Below, piece by piece: positions 1-11,894 of a stretch of DNA of 64,000 nucleotides. The notes beneath the pieces are model-generated. The model ran no database searches, was not told where the DNA came from, and was given only the letters and a program-made list of their open reading frames with translations. The position numbers and the translations under genes are program-made. This DNA comes from Gibbula magus (Eukaryota; Mollusca; Gastropoda; Trochida; Trochidae): assembly GCA_936450465.1 (NCBI GenBank), contig OW388297.1, forward strand, positions 28,352,387-28,416,386. Reading direction: 5' to 3'. The stretch's first letter is position 1. Each line of letters opens with the position of its first letter.

Positions 1-1130
1 GCACACCCGCTAGTCCATATCCAGCACCCATGTTCACCTGGAATCACCTCCCACTAACAAATCATCGCGGCAGGGTTCCATCAACTACATCTACCCAGGT
101 GCCCCAAGCTTGCCTTTTTGGCAAACCCTCGTTCATAACATCCATACTAAATTTGAAGATTCAAAGGCTACAGTTTGCGAGTTATTTGAAAGCCTCGGTC
201 CCAACCCACCGTACGTTTTTTTTGTCCGTACATCTTTTGGGGAGGCCACGTTTCTGAACAACGCGGGGAGGATGTGGAAAACGCAGGGAGGGAGCACAAT
301 CAACGCACGTCACACGCAAGGTGTAAGTACGTTGCCCGCACGAAATGCCTGGCCGTGATCTGCTACGTGCAACGTACGTTTCGCACTTGGTAAGTGCGTT
401 GTAAGTGCTTACAACGTACTTACACCTTGCGTCACAGGTGTGACGTACGATTGCCACGTTATCGAACGGATGTCGTACGTACATGTGCTGCACACGTACG
501 ATGCCATTACTTACACGCACGGTGTAAGTGCGTGCAAGTGCAAAGAACTTAAGTTTTTCAGGCACCTAGGGGGTAGGGTCATAGGACGACCTCCAGACGT
601 TCTCTGTCAGTGCTGCTACCTCAAGATGCCGCCCATTCAACTCAGAGACTCCCGCTTCATATGTTGCAAGAGCAGCTTCAAATGGCAGCGCATAATAACT
701 GCAGAAATCAGTGCGCACAACGTACGTTGTAATTACGGAGCACGTGCTTACTCGGCACTGGCAACGTGAATGTTGCATGCTCATTATAATTTTGTCAGTT
801 GAACTGGGGAAGTGTCGAGTAAGCACGGACGACGCATTGACAACGCACTTGCAACGTGCGGAGCACGCACGTACTAAGTGCGTCGTCCTTGGAGTATGTG
901 TCAATGTGAAAAACTTAAAACACTCACAGAGTCCGTGCGTTGTGCGTACAGTCTCCGTAGAGTGCAAGCACGGAAGTCGTACGTGTGGAAAATACGCAGC
1001 TCGCACGCAGCGAAAGTTATGCATGCACTAAAAGCGCTACGGCGTGTCTGCGTGCTCCCAAATCCGTACGGTATCGGTACTAAAAACGTTCAGCTACCAC
1101 TATATTACCCACGTTTATGCACGTAGACAG
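1..1130. repeat. CGTACG-rich, palindrome-rich block
   Basis: This block is visibly richer in GC and CpG than the sequence after about 1,130. Variants of ACGTACG and GTAAGTGCGT recur throughout (for example near 375, 411, 446, 473, 497, 718, 868, 977 and 1,066), in both orientations. A near-perfect palindrome with 17 bp arms lies at 390-423. Open frames on both strands reach 152 codons, but they overlap one another, are rich in Cys, Thr and His, and show no domain I recognise. The frames probably stay open because the repeated words contain few stop codons. I read this as a degenerate repeat or the edge of a mobile element that continues left of the window. Confidence 0.5.
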
Positions 1131-2660
1131 CACGCACTTGCAAGTACGGCGGGTTGTGACCGCCGCTTAACTGGCAAGAAATATAGGTAACATTCATACC
1201 AATTAGACATTTCAAAGTCATATTCCTTTCGAATTGTGGTCCTAGAACGATAAAAATGTGGGAAATGTGGCTAGGTATTGTAGTAACTAGTAGTATACCT
1301 TCATAGTCTTCCCCGAGTCCCCCGTAGCGCAGGTATAAAAAACGAAGGTATACAGATGTCCATTTCCATTGATGTCTCACTCACGCTCCAGGCTACTGAA
1401 AGAAAACCGGTACCACAGTTGTTTCTCCTCTAATGATCTTATTTTATCTAAGGGTTGCTTTGAGCGATGCCATACGTGGAACCAGCACAGCTGTCCTCAA
1501 GCGTATCAGACATACAGCTTTATTGCAGTCAAAACATCATTTTCTTCCAAGGAAACAATGAGTATAAAGGTTTTCAAAATGGTCTAGATAATTACATTTT
1601 CATTAATTATAACCTAATTGTCGACTGCCTGCATATTCAGTTGAAGTTACATTGCATAGAAACATTTAAGCTATTAATTGTAGAGATTGTCATATGTTAT
1701 TAAAACATATGGAAAAGTAATCATGATCCATCGATGTTTCCTTGGCCATATTAACAGTATTTAATGTTCAAGGTGAAGCAGCATGGACGAATCACGACAT
1801 CATTATGATGTCAGTAACCAAAACGTCAACAAGTGCAATTATTGCACGCCTATCTTATGTTAACTAACATAATAAAAGGAACTACACGTTTTACTTCATT
1901 CTCACTATGCGACAGTATGTACCATAGAAAGGTGTTGTGCGTTATATAAGTTAATCAATTTGGGAATAAAGATCAACAGCTCATCTTAATGAAAGTAGAG
2001 CGCATGCAGTTAACTTTAAAGTCAAGCATCTTGAAATCGAAGCAGTAACATAATGGCGTATGAGTACAATTTTGAATTTACAGTCATAGCTTTTATTTTT
2101 TTATTTTTTTTTGTATAATAGTTTTCCTTGTCAAAAATCGTCGATGGAAAATGTATCTGTTATACGTGAATCACTGTCAAAGTCGTCACTGAAGCTCGGA
2201 GATTATCACAACAATTAACTCGGAAGAGAAAAACCCATCATAACTCATCATAACTTGTCAATAATTTGCATGTAATATTTTATTTTTATGTCAGAGGAAA
2301 ATTCAATGCAGCAGTTATTGGTAATATTACAAAAATAATACACTTGATGTAAATATATAAAGACAGTCTGCCTGTGAACTGTAAAACGTTGGACATTCCC
2401 ATTCACATTCCACCTAAGGAAGAAATAAGTAATATATTCCGAAACGTCGTGTATTTTCACATTAAATACGTTATTGTCCAGAAAATGTTCATTTTCTTAT
2501 GTATGCCACTTCTAAATGTCCTCCATATGCATGTACTTTTATCACAACATCTGTATTAAGTAATTTAAATCCCATTTTGTTTTAATTATTATGAAACTCC
2601 TTCCTTGATCCAAGCAAATGTGTTGATCAATAGCAATGGCTTAAACTTCATCATGTGTAT
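1131..2660. other. AT-rich sequence, no feature seen
   Basis: Only short overlapping open frames are present, none with a recognisable domain. A T-rich run lies near 2,092-2,113. No terminal repeats or tandem arrays were found. Confidence 0.4.
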
Positions 2661-2689
2661 GTTAATAATGTGAGCAACAGCCGATTGAG

Positions 2690-3520
2690 TGTCAGAGATA
2701 ACTATTCCTGTCTACCATTACAAGTAAGTGTGGTGATACCAAACAAGCTGCAGTCATAACATGACAGTAAACTAGTTCTGTAATTTCCCCAGTTGGCAAA
2801 CATCAAATTGTACAGGGCAGTCAGTGTCGATAGAACCAAATCACTCTTGTTTCTAAATGACATCCTCAGCATCGATTTGATGCCAGGAGAGACCCGTGCA
2901 AACACGCGACTGACCCTAATGCTTAAATAGTACAAATATCAGAGGCAACTCGTTCCCAGGAAACACTTTCGTTCACATTTTCGAGTTCCAGTTCTCAATA
3001 AAAGATATGAATGCATTTTTGATTATTTCTCATTTTGTTTCTCGAAATGTATGTCATTAAGTGATCTATTTGAATGCTGTGTAGTACATGTTTTGCTTCA
3101 TACATCGATGAGGAGATGGCTGCGAATCGTAATTTATTTGGTGGGTCTTGTAGATTGGGCGCATATTCTCTGCTGAAAGCTGAAAACCTCACTGTTTTAC
3201 TGAATTACTTACTTACTCTGGCTAATTTCGAAAGCCTTCCATCACAAATGGTACTTGCACATGCATGAAAACTTACAGACTAAAATATCGAACGTTCATT
3301 CACCATATTAACTAGAACAAACCACTCATGATTCAGTTTTATCCCAGTAAATCCAAGCAGACTGAATTTGACTCGGAGTAATCTCGCCGATTATTGTGTC
3401 TGCAGAATATATTGCACATATCATAGTGTAATTCATGGCTATTATTTAATTGTGCTGTAGATAATCTACTGTAAATTGATGCCCACGCCATCTCAATGAG
3501 CTATTCTGGTTAATAGTTGA
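2690..3520 (-). repeat. Duplicated module pair M1+M2, copy 1
   Basis: This is the first of five diverged copies of a module pair. M1 (2,690-2,945) shares, in plus orientation, a run containing TTGATG.CAGGAGAGA and TTAATGCTTAAATAGTACAA with the others. M2 (3,335-3,520) shares TGTGTCTGCAGAATA and TCTACTGTAAATTGATGCCC. On the minus strand M2 reads through a possible 3' splice site (TCTGCAG) into a frame containing ADTIIGEITPSQIQSAWIYW. M1 has a minus frame containing SPGIKSMLRMSFRNKSDLVL that shifts later. The function is unknown. These may be decayed exons of a duplicated gene or part of an old transposon. Confidence 0.5.
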
Positions 3521-3529
3521 ATTCAAACA

Positions 3530-5720
3530 GAGCTGTAGCTTGAACTATGTTGTAGTGAACATTAAACAGATATTTTTGTCTCAAAAGACAAATCACACAA
3601 AATTCAAACCATTGATCCGTTGTGGTTATTAATGTTGTGTTCTTGGGATTCTTTCTATCCACGATTCATTGTTCTGTATATTGAACTGCTTAAACTTCTT
3701 GCTGCTAGACAGATTAATTAGAAATTAGAAGCAGTGATCTTAAGATATCTTCGCTGTATAAAACAAGTATTTATGGATAATAACTTCATTATTCTGAAAG
3801 AATTACGTTTTGGTACAGATTCTGTCAAATTTGTACTCTTGGAATAAAGCACTTGATATTCATAAATAAATAAATAAGTGACATTTGAAATATTTTGACG
3901 ATTTGCCGAGACATGATATGACGTTTGAGTTCATTTGCTTTTACTGAGAAATTTTCAAGTTATCCGCCCTAAGGGGGCAGTGGCACGTTTTTACACTGAA
4001 ATAAGTCGATGTTATTTATTTGAAAAATAATGTCACCAATAGTAAAACATCCTCCTCTCCGAAATATCAAGTTAAAAAATGAGTGTACATGGTTCCGTAA
4101 AGCCATGGGTATCGTTTTTGTCATTCGAAATAATAAAATGTGTTCACAATAAAATTGCTTTTGCTTTATACGCAACACCGTTATTAGCACTACAGATAAT
4201 GTTTTGTGAAATAAGATGTAAGACACTTAGCAAAATTACCACCATCAAAACCGCAAAAACAAGAGGAGGAATTACAGGCAAGCAACAAGGGACCAAGGGT
4301 TTTGGGAAAATAGATATATGGACATTTTATGGTACAACTATTTTTTATTATAAGTCATCACATTTCTTAGTAAAGTATATTGAAACATGTTTTTAATTGT
4401 TCATATATTGAGACATATTTTCAAATTTTAACTCAAACATTAGCCTCTTCACTTTTTTAAAAACATAATGCTAGATGTAAATTTGTCATTGTGCATTTGA
4501 TTTCTTTGTAGGTATACAATATCGTGCTTGTCTAAAGAAGGCTATGCTTCGAGCATATACAATCAGTGTTATCCTGATGGTGGACGATACAAAGCAAAAA
4601 AATGAATAAAAATAAGAACCAAACAATAAACGATTAGATTAATCATATGATTAGTTTATATTGATACCATGGTTGATAAATCTGACACAATAATGTCATA
4701 AATACCAACGTTCTGTGGGTTGTGAACGTATGAGCACGATCCTTAGATGTAGAGTTCTCCTTACTGTAATACATAATTACTATACATGTATGACTATGAG
4801 ACAACTCTGCATATTTCACCACCGCATTGTGCATTATCAAGTACATGTAAATATGTATTCTTGTCATGTAATCAATAACATAAAGAGTACACAGTATCAT
4901 TCATCACAGCGATAATATTCCAGACATCTCCTAGAAGTAATAGACATCACCATCAATAGTACATAGCACAATGCCGATGTTTTTTTCGAGTTGATAAAGA
5001 TGGTTTGCATTTATTAAATGTGTACATTGACTTGGGGTGTTTATGCCATGAATTTTATCAGAGCATCAACATTATCAATTTGTAAAATCTATAACAATTA
5101 TGTGAGAACTACGTGAACAATTAAACTGGTAGAGAGTTTCTAATGAAACAGGATCAGATCAAATATATACCAATTATTAACATAGCATTAACTCACTGGA
5201 TTTGCCTCAATCAAGTAAAGATTTGAGGAAAGGTGACCTCACATTAACTTCATACGTTTGTAATATATTGAGCTCCACGCCTATTTCATTCCTTTTTTCA
5301 ATCAGTAAAGTAAGACATACATGAAAGACGATTTGGAATAAAATGTATAAGAGACCGAGTTTATAATGATGGAATTTAGAAACTGAAACTGTCACTGTCA
5401 TTTTGTTCATTTTGCGGACTGTTGTGAAGAAATACTTGGCATTTTACACCGCTGTGCTTCATGCAGAAGTTTATATGCCAGTTTGTGAAAATGACATCTG
5501 TCTCTAACATGAACATGTTTTATTTAATCCTTGGTCATTTTAATGATACATATTTAAGATTATCAACCGTTTGCATATAATTTAATTTAATTTAATTTAA
5601 ATACAGGTTGTTTATTTCATTTTGACTATATGGATACCTTTCTGCTTTTTTGTACAGAAACTCTTTCTTGTCAGAGATATATTTAACATTTTCTAAAACC
5701 TTCGTCGTTCCATAAAGGAT
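3530..5720. other. AT-rich sequence with short microsatellites
   Basis: No gene was recognised. A short ATAA run lies near 3,861-3,878, and TTTAA is repeated four times at 5,581-5,600. Confidence 0.4.
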
Positions 5721-5723
5721 TGT

Positions 5724-6103
5724 ATTACTCAACCGTGGTGAGATCACTCATTAGATAACAATGAGTTGGTTACACACATGTGTGATACAACTGCGTGCTG
5801 CCGTAACGTCATAATCGGCGCGTGACGTCACAGTCTTTTTTGGTTGACGTCACAATGTTAGCCGCGCTACGGCAATAGCGGATGACCTATTTGCAAGTTG
5901 GCGTCCCTAACAACGATTTTCTTGCAATTTAGCGCTATTAACATGATTGAGTAATAAATAAAATACTAAACTCGGTCCCGTTTTATAACATGTTTATGAA
6001 ACTCGTGAATGGCATCGGTATTTAACTCGCTTTCGCTCGTTAAAATACCAAACCATTCACTCATTTCATAAACATGTTATCAAACGGGACATCGTTTAGT
6101 ATT
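5724..6103. mobile_element. Short non-autonomous element with long end hairpin (E1)
   Basis: The motif ATTACTCAA at the left end (5,724-5,732) recurs inverted as TTGAGTAAT at 5,947-5,955. Next to that copy is an imperfect inverted repeat, 5,962-6,025 against 6,039-6,103, with about 64 bp arms around a CTCGCTTTCGCTCG loop region. So one inverted copy is terminal and the other is subterminal and followed by a hairpin. The same layout is seen at 7,840-8,185 and in the recombinase element at 44.88 kb, and it resembles the asymmetric inverted repeats of Helentron-associated elements. The interior carries two TGACGTCA sites. The exact boundaries are inferred, because no empty site was found for this copy. 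Confidence 0.5.
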
Positions 6104-7455
6104 CTCTATATATCCAAATAAGTCCTAATGTCTTTGCTGTAGCTAATATTTATTAACAGACATATCAATGTCGAAAATATATAAATTATCATACAAATGA
6201 GAACAGGAAGCCATATCTGAGAACATAATTGAGGTAGAAGATAATACTTGGATAAACCGAATTATAATTATCAACATTTTCAATTCTACTGTTCTCTGAT
6301 CTTTACACAATGGAAACAACATAAAACAGTACATTCGAATACTTTAGTGGTTAGTAAGATATGAAATGAAAGTCAAAGACAAACGTTAGTCCTTTTGTAT
6401 AAGCTGTCTTTTTTCTTTCGCCTTTTAACTCTTCAGGCGTCCATGGCGTTTGAACATCCTATCTAGTAATCCAAGTGCAGGTGCTATTTCCCCACAACAT
6501 AAGTCCACCAATGTGTTCGATGTCATCAACAAAAGGTATCATCAGGCCTAACAATAAAAACATGCTTTTAACTGGACATGATCAAGGGACACAATTTGTG
6601 ATATTACACAAAAACATCAATACAAAATAAGCTTTAGTCAAGAAAATGGAGACAATTCGAGATAGAGATGCAAAAATTGTACACAGTTTTTTAATACGAT
6701 ACTTTAAAAATGTCATACAGTATACTACTACTCCCTACTACAGATTCCTGTCGAGTTTGGGATTGTCAGATGATTCTCCTGACATAATGATGAAAGAAAA
6801 AGAAATCGGTATTTGTCCTGCCTGCTGAGTGTACAGAGCAAGTTGAACTGACGTCATCCGTGTGATCTAACAGTACAACACGTCGCTGCACATCGTTTCT
6901 ATCATATAACACATTCATTCACACCACTAAACTGTACTCATCAGAATCTGAATTAAAATCATACCAAGACTTTGCTCTATGCAATCTCCTTGACAATACT
7001 TGGTTTGTATACAGCCTATAACAGAAATACACGGATTTTGTATTTGTATTGGTCTGCATTTGCAAAGAGGACATTTCAATTCATGTAAGTACGCTCTTAT
7101 ATTTTATCAGCACACACACGTTCACGAACATTAAAGTAACAATAACAGTTTCTTTCTTTACAACAGCTTTGCCTCTAGCCATCTTCTCATTGCTACTTCC
7201 GTGACATTCGTATCTTAACCATACTCAGTGGGATTTACAAGGACGTTACTACAATGCGCATGACACGATCTATAAAATGCGGTCAACACATTTATTATAT
7301 ACATTTATCGGGGCGCAACGCAGGAACCGCTAACTGCCACATTGGCCCTGTGCTAAATTACTCTTGAAATTAAAAATATAGGCGGGACATACAAGCTCTT
7401 AGTCTCTCACATATTGACTTTGAAACCCATTGAATCAAGGGATTGTTTATCTTTG
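6104..7455. other. AT-rich sequence, no feature seen
   Basis: There are no repeats, no terminal repeats and no coding signal above background. Open frames are at most about 60 codons and none is recognisable. Confidence 0.35.
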
Positions 7456-7459
7456 AATT

Positions 7460-7715
7460 TTAACCCTGAATCTTGATCTTGTAGCAAGAAGCAAATTTAT
7501 CAACGTGCCGACTTAAGGAAAACAGAAGGAGAAAAGTCCCAGTCATTACAATCAAGCAACCGACTACAAACAACAGTTTACGGTTCAGCACGAAGAGTCC
7601 ACTGATCCACAGGTAAACATTATACACAAGCGCAAATCGAACATCACCAGAACAACGAACTGTAGATGTTGGTTCATGCTCCTCTGGGTGAGTCACTTCA
7701 ATCGTACTGGACTTG
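7460..7715 (-). CDS. Possible exon encoding two membrane segments
   Basis: A minus-strand frame of about 85 codons ends in TAA at 7,460 and has less AT-biased codons than its surroundings. It contains two hydrophobic stretches, one around FALVYNVYLWISGLFVL and one around LLFVVGCLIVMTGTFLLLF, separated by a short basic stretch. The first codon of the open frame is not ATG, so if real this is an internal or terminal exon. A weak 3' splice site (AAGTCCAG) lies just upstream near 7,715. The spacing of the two helices is loosely like a small tetraspan protein, but I see no diagnostic motif and make no family call. A chance open frame is a serious alternative. Confidence 0.2.
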
Positions 7716-7839
7716 AATCAACATTTGGAACACAACACCAAGTTTATCTAAAGATGCACCTGTTCTGTTTCATAATATTTTATGTGGCTATGTAATATAA
7801 ACCACGGCAATAAACACAGGCGGTAAATGGGACCGACAA

Positions 7840-8185
7840 CGTGCTTTATGAGATAATAAAAGATGACGTCAGTTGGAGCGTCGCTTAGCAATCGACGTAA
7901 TATTTAACGGCACTTTGATTGTTCAATCGCTTGTAAATGTGTTCTAAGGCGGGACGCATCAATATTTCAAAATATAGTTTATACATAATAACATGTCAAC
8001 GATTATTATATAAAATCGAGAAATTGATTAAAGGCATCTCATATAAGAAGTAGAAGACTCGGTGTCGTGCTTTATCGTAGAATAAAACATAACAGAGAGC
8101 GTAACACCCCCAGGGATGCGTCCTTCGTGTTTTATGCTCCCTGCTATGTTTTATGTTACGATAAAGCACGGCAACGAATCTTCTA
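7840..8185. mobile_element. Short non-autonomous element with long end hairpin (E2)
   Basis: The left end carries TATGAGAT (7,847-7,854). Its inverse ATCTCATA lies at 8,036-8,043, followed at 8,051-8,185 by a large imperfect inverted repeat whose arms both contain GTGCTTTATCGTA and ATAAAACATA. The layout matches the element at 5,724-6,103: one terminal motif, its inverse subterminal, then a long hairpin. One GACGTCA site lies near 7,865. No coding capacity was seen. The ends are inferred from symmetry only. Confidence 0.48.
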
Positions 8186-8721
8186 TTTCTTTATTTCTAC
8201 ATGCGCATAGACCATATGTGCTTATTTCAGTTCAAATAAGTTCACTCAACTTGCATATGCCTCCCGAATCGCCAAGTATATGGTCATTACTAGTTTCACC
8301 GCAACTACACGTCCAATTCACGTGTACAATTGGTTATATAACCCATTAAACATTATCAACATAAATTTGTCTTTTAATCTGTTGTAAATAAGTTTCCAAA
8401 ATTACGTTTGAGTATTTGGCCTGCGTCATTCGCGATACAGTGTTCGGATTTCGATCAGAATTCAGTACCTTTACCTATATATCGTCACTATACTGAATGA
8501 CCATATACATCAAAATGATCGCTTTACATGTAGGCAACAGTCATTTCCTTTTGATAAAATAACACAATTTGTGTAGTTTAGTCAATAAAGAAAGTTATTA
8601 AAATACGACCTGTAATGGCCGGATATTTGTATCTGATTTAATTCCATACACATTTAGTCCGACCATCGGAACCAGAGGTGCATATATAGTACATTAGCAA
8701 AGCGGTTATACAGATACAGAT

Positions 8722-9390
8722 TATGTTTTAAACATATTTATTCATGTTAATTATACATGAATGAGGACATGCAAACAAGCCAAAGGCTTATCTAAATGCC
8801 TATCCTCGTCAAGATACATACAATATAAATACGGATGGCATCATGAATACACACAAGCACATTTCATACAGTGATTACAATGCCAGAACAGTAATGAATT
8901 ATTAGATCACACATTTTAGAAACAAGTCTAATTCAATGTTTACCAAATCTGCCTGTTTGTTCAATGTAGCAATGAACAGATTCTAATAACTAAGAGTTTC
9001 ACGGACTGTTATTGAAGGACTTCCATAAAGGATAGATTTAATGTCGTATCCACTGGTGTAAAAATACATATTATTTCTTCGGTAAGTAAATTTTCTGCAA
9101 ATGAAAAAAATATTTTCAGGATGTTCATACAAATGACCGCATGAACATTCGGGGGTTTGAGAGAGATGTTTGAAATTTGTGGGAATTTAGATCTGAGCAT
9201 TGGAGTCTCAGACGACTATGGTATATTTGAGAGGTTCTAGAGCCTTGATTTAAGTTAAAGTAGATATTATTGTTTTTACAGAAACTGGCCCTGAAAGAAG
9301 TTATGTTGTTTTCGTTTCTTTTTTCAGGAGGAATAGTATTCCAATGATTCCAGGTATGAACGTTTTCTTGTATTGAGATGTCCGACAATT
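8722..9390 (-). pseudogene. Non-LTR retrotransposon 3' fragment (C-terminal ORF and 3' UTR)
   Basis: The minus strand carries a decayed LINE tail. The frame at 9,125-9,388 includes YHSRLRLQCSDLNSHKFQ, which corresponds to the region before the Cys/His cluster near the C-terminus of LINE polyproteins. The element at 59.8-60.9 kb has the same region as HTKLRYSNSSLNDDLYKI. Sequence further 3' (to about 9,000) looks like the cluster but is frameshifted. Both elements end, in plus orientation, at the shared word TTTAAACATATTTATTCA (here from about 8,727), which would be the LINE 3' terminus. It is 5' truncated with no reverse transcriptase core. The family assignment rests on similarity to the second copy. 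Confidence 0.55.
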
Positions 9391-10394
9391 GAAAGTTTTC
9401 AGTTTGCTTTTATCTCTAAAATCCCGACTTGTACATTAGCAAAGCGGTTTAGTATACAGATTATATTAATTTTGTGTTTGCTTGTGGACTAAGTGCTTCC
9501 ATATTTCGTCTTTCTGGCGTTGATAACGATAGTTTAGCTCATACCACTACATAAGTTCTGTATGATGGTTCTAAATCGACCTAATTCCTTTACCGTCACA
9601 TCAATCAATAGTAACTTGAGGAAATATACCCCCGCAATGTTGAACGTTAAAATGGGCTTCCAGAATTAATTTTATTATGCTTACTTAAATCAACGTACAT
9701 GTAGGTAATAAACACTTTAGATATTATTGTCAAAAGTGGTCCACTGTGATATCGTCTTAACATTTGAACTTATATGTACAAATGTACGCCTATAATCTAT
9801 AACTATAACCTATAAACTTTGGATATTTACCAATATTACATTCTCTTTATTTGCGTAGAATACTGAAATATGTTAGATATGGTGGTATTACTGGTTTCAG
9901 CATACAATTAAATAGAAAATCAAAAAGTGCCGATACATGTCACTATTGCCATGTGCCCACATTGTCCTAAGATGTAAGAACATGAGAATCGTGTATTACT
10001 TGAATGCCCATTGTAAATTGAAGTACAAATCAAATATTTACCAGGTTATTATTTCACCGACCATAATGCTTTTAAATTTAAAAACAGCTATCATTTTATG
10101 ACGTTTAGCGCGCAAAGGCAATGTATTCGCATGCAGTTAAAATGTAATCACTATCATTGGTCACCGGGTTGTGTTGTTCTTTGAACGTTGTTACTGATTG
10201 GTGTTCTGGCCATTCATATGAATAAAACCATCTGTCACCATAGTCTTACTTAAAACTACCTCTCGAAGAAGGACATGAGTATTAAATGCATTGAAGAAAA
10301 TCATATTACATGTTGAAATGAGTTTTATCTTTTTTCAATTCTTATTGCCCGGTGAGCAATGTCACTCAATACGTATCAAAGTTGAAATACATGT
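9391..10394. other. AT-rich sequence, no clear gene
   Basis: The phrase GTACATTAGCAAAGCGGTT at 9,432 also occurs near 8,686 and, diverged, near 41,465, so a small repeat is present. Around 10,160-10,230 there are two inverted CCAAT motifs (ATTGG) and an AATAAAA word. That could be promoter-like but is also expected by chance in AT-rich DNA. Confidence 0.3.
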
Positions 10395-11571
10395 ATAGGA
10401 TGCTCAGAAGGATAAGGGACCAGATTGACCCTTGAAATATAGTCCTAAAAATGACAGCGGTTGGTCGATTGCTTCAATCTACATTTTGTGTTTCAGTGGT
10501 CGATGTCTAGATTAAAGGAGAGTAACAGAATTTCTCAAATTGCAAAGAACACATTAACATGATTAATTGTTCATAATGATTCGTAGTAAATTCGTTATTA
10601 TTTGTGTGAAAATTAACAGTTTCATATACAGCCATTACGAATACCATTATAATGAAGTGTTGACAATGTTGCTTGATTTTACTATGATGGCCAGTCAACC
10701 ACTACGGGATCATGTAATTCCCCAAACTCACCGTTCTCATGATGCACATCACCACATTCATTTTTAAGCTGAAACTTTTCATTTGAAACTGTTACTAACT
10801 CTACCAGTCTTTAAAAGCGGACTCAAGACATACCTCGTTTATACTTCATAACATTCCAGAGTAGTATGTTTTTAAAATATTTTAAAACAGTTTATAAATA
10901 CTATGTATTGTTACAAAGAAAGCGAAATATCAAAGTAATAACACGACGAGTAAACATATACACCAAATTGATCAGTTTGTGTTCCAGAAAGTGGGTCTTC
11001 GTGCATTCAACTTTTATTTGTCGTTCAAGGATTTATCAGAATAGTATGTTCCTTTCTTGTTGTACCCTAAATAGTAATACCCTAAATAGCTTTCCGGCTC
11101 AGAAAAGAAATCGTATTGTATATTGCACATTGAAAGGGAACTATATATGAACAGTTCTGAAAACATTACATTGGTGTTTACAATAACTGCTATTGCATTT
11201 TTATTCCGTCTTTATAAAGTTTCATTTACAATAACGTTTTTTGATATTGTACACATTTTGGTAGGAAAATAGAGGTATGTGACGAGAATTAATAACAATC
11301 ATTAATTTGCGTTTAAAACAATACTGACGGATAAAAAGGGACCGTTCAACATGAAAAGCACAATGTATTAATAAATATATATGCGGTGTTAACAACACCT
11401 ACATTTATGTAACCACACGAATTAAAGTTTTTTAACAAATTAAACACACAATTAAGAAGAACACGCATTAAGAACTCCACAGAAATACTGACTGCATTAT
11501 TCTGAAGCTTGTTCATACATTTTTGCGCTGCAAGATAGCAATGCTCGACACAAACATTTGTGTTGACAATT

Positions 11572-11760
11572 AGCAGCCCGACTAAGTTTAGTCTGTTATC
11601 GGTTTCCGTCGCCGCCGCCGCCGCGTTTTCTTTTGGTTATAACCAAGCTGGTGTTTGAACAACTCATATATATATATATACTAAGTATATATTTAGCCAA
11701 TGGGAAATGTTTTTGACATGTTCACATTCAAGCTCAAAGATCTTTATTTTAACTATTAAA
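11572..11760 (+). mobile_element. 5' fragment of AGCAGCCC-ended element
   Basis: After a TT dinucleotide the sequence begins AGCAGCCCGACT and continues through (CCG)n, a short TA run and GACATGTTCACATTCAAG. This is the same order as the longer element at 31,241-32,300. Only the first roughly 190 bp are recognisable. It is non-coding. Confidence 0.55.
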
Positions 11761-11894
11761 CCTTTGAATCATAAGATGATTTCTTAATGCTCAATAATTA
11801 TTTTTTGTGGCATATGTATAAAAAATGAAATTGCGCACTGCATTGTGGCTGGGGTTGCTGCTTTTGTGGTGTCTAGTTAGCAATGGTTTTGTTC

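Noticed and set aside
182..1024. Frames of 127 and 152 codons in the CGTACG-rich block
   Set aside because: Overlapping frames on both strands with skewed composition, best explained by repeat words lacking stop codons.
10160..10260. CCAAT and TATA-like motifs as a promoter
   Set aside because: Short AT-rich motifs are expected by chance here and no gene follows.
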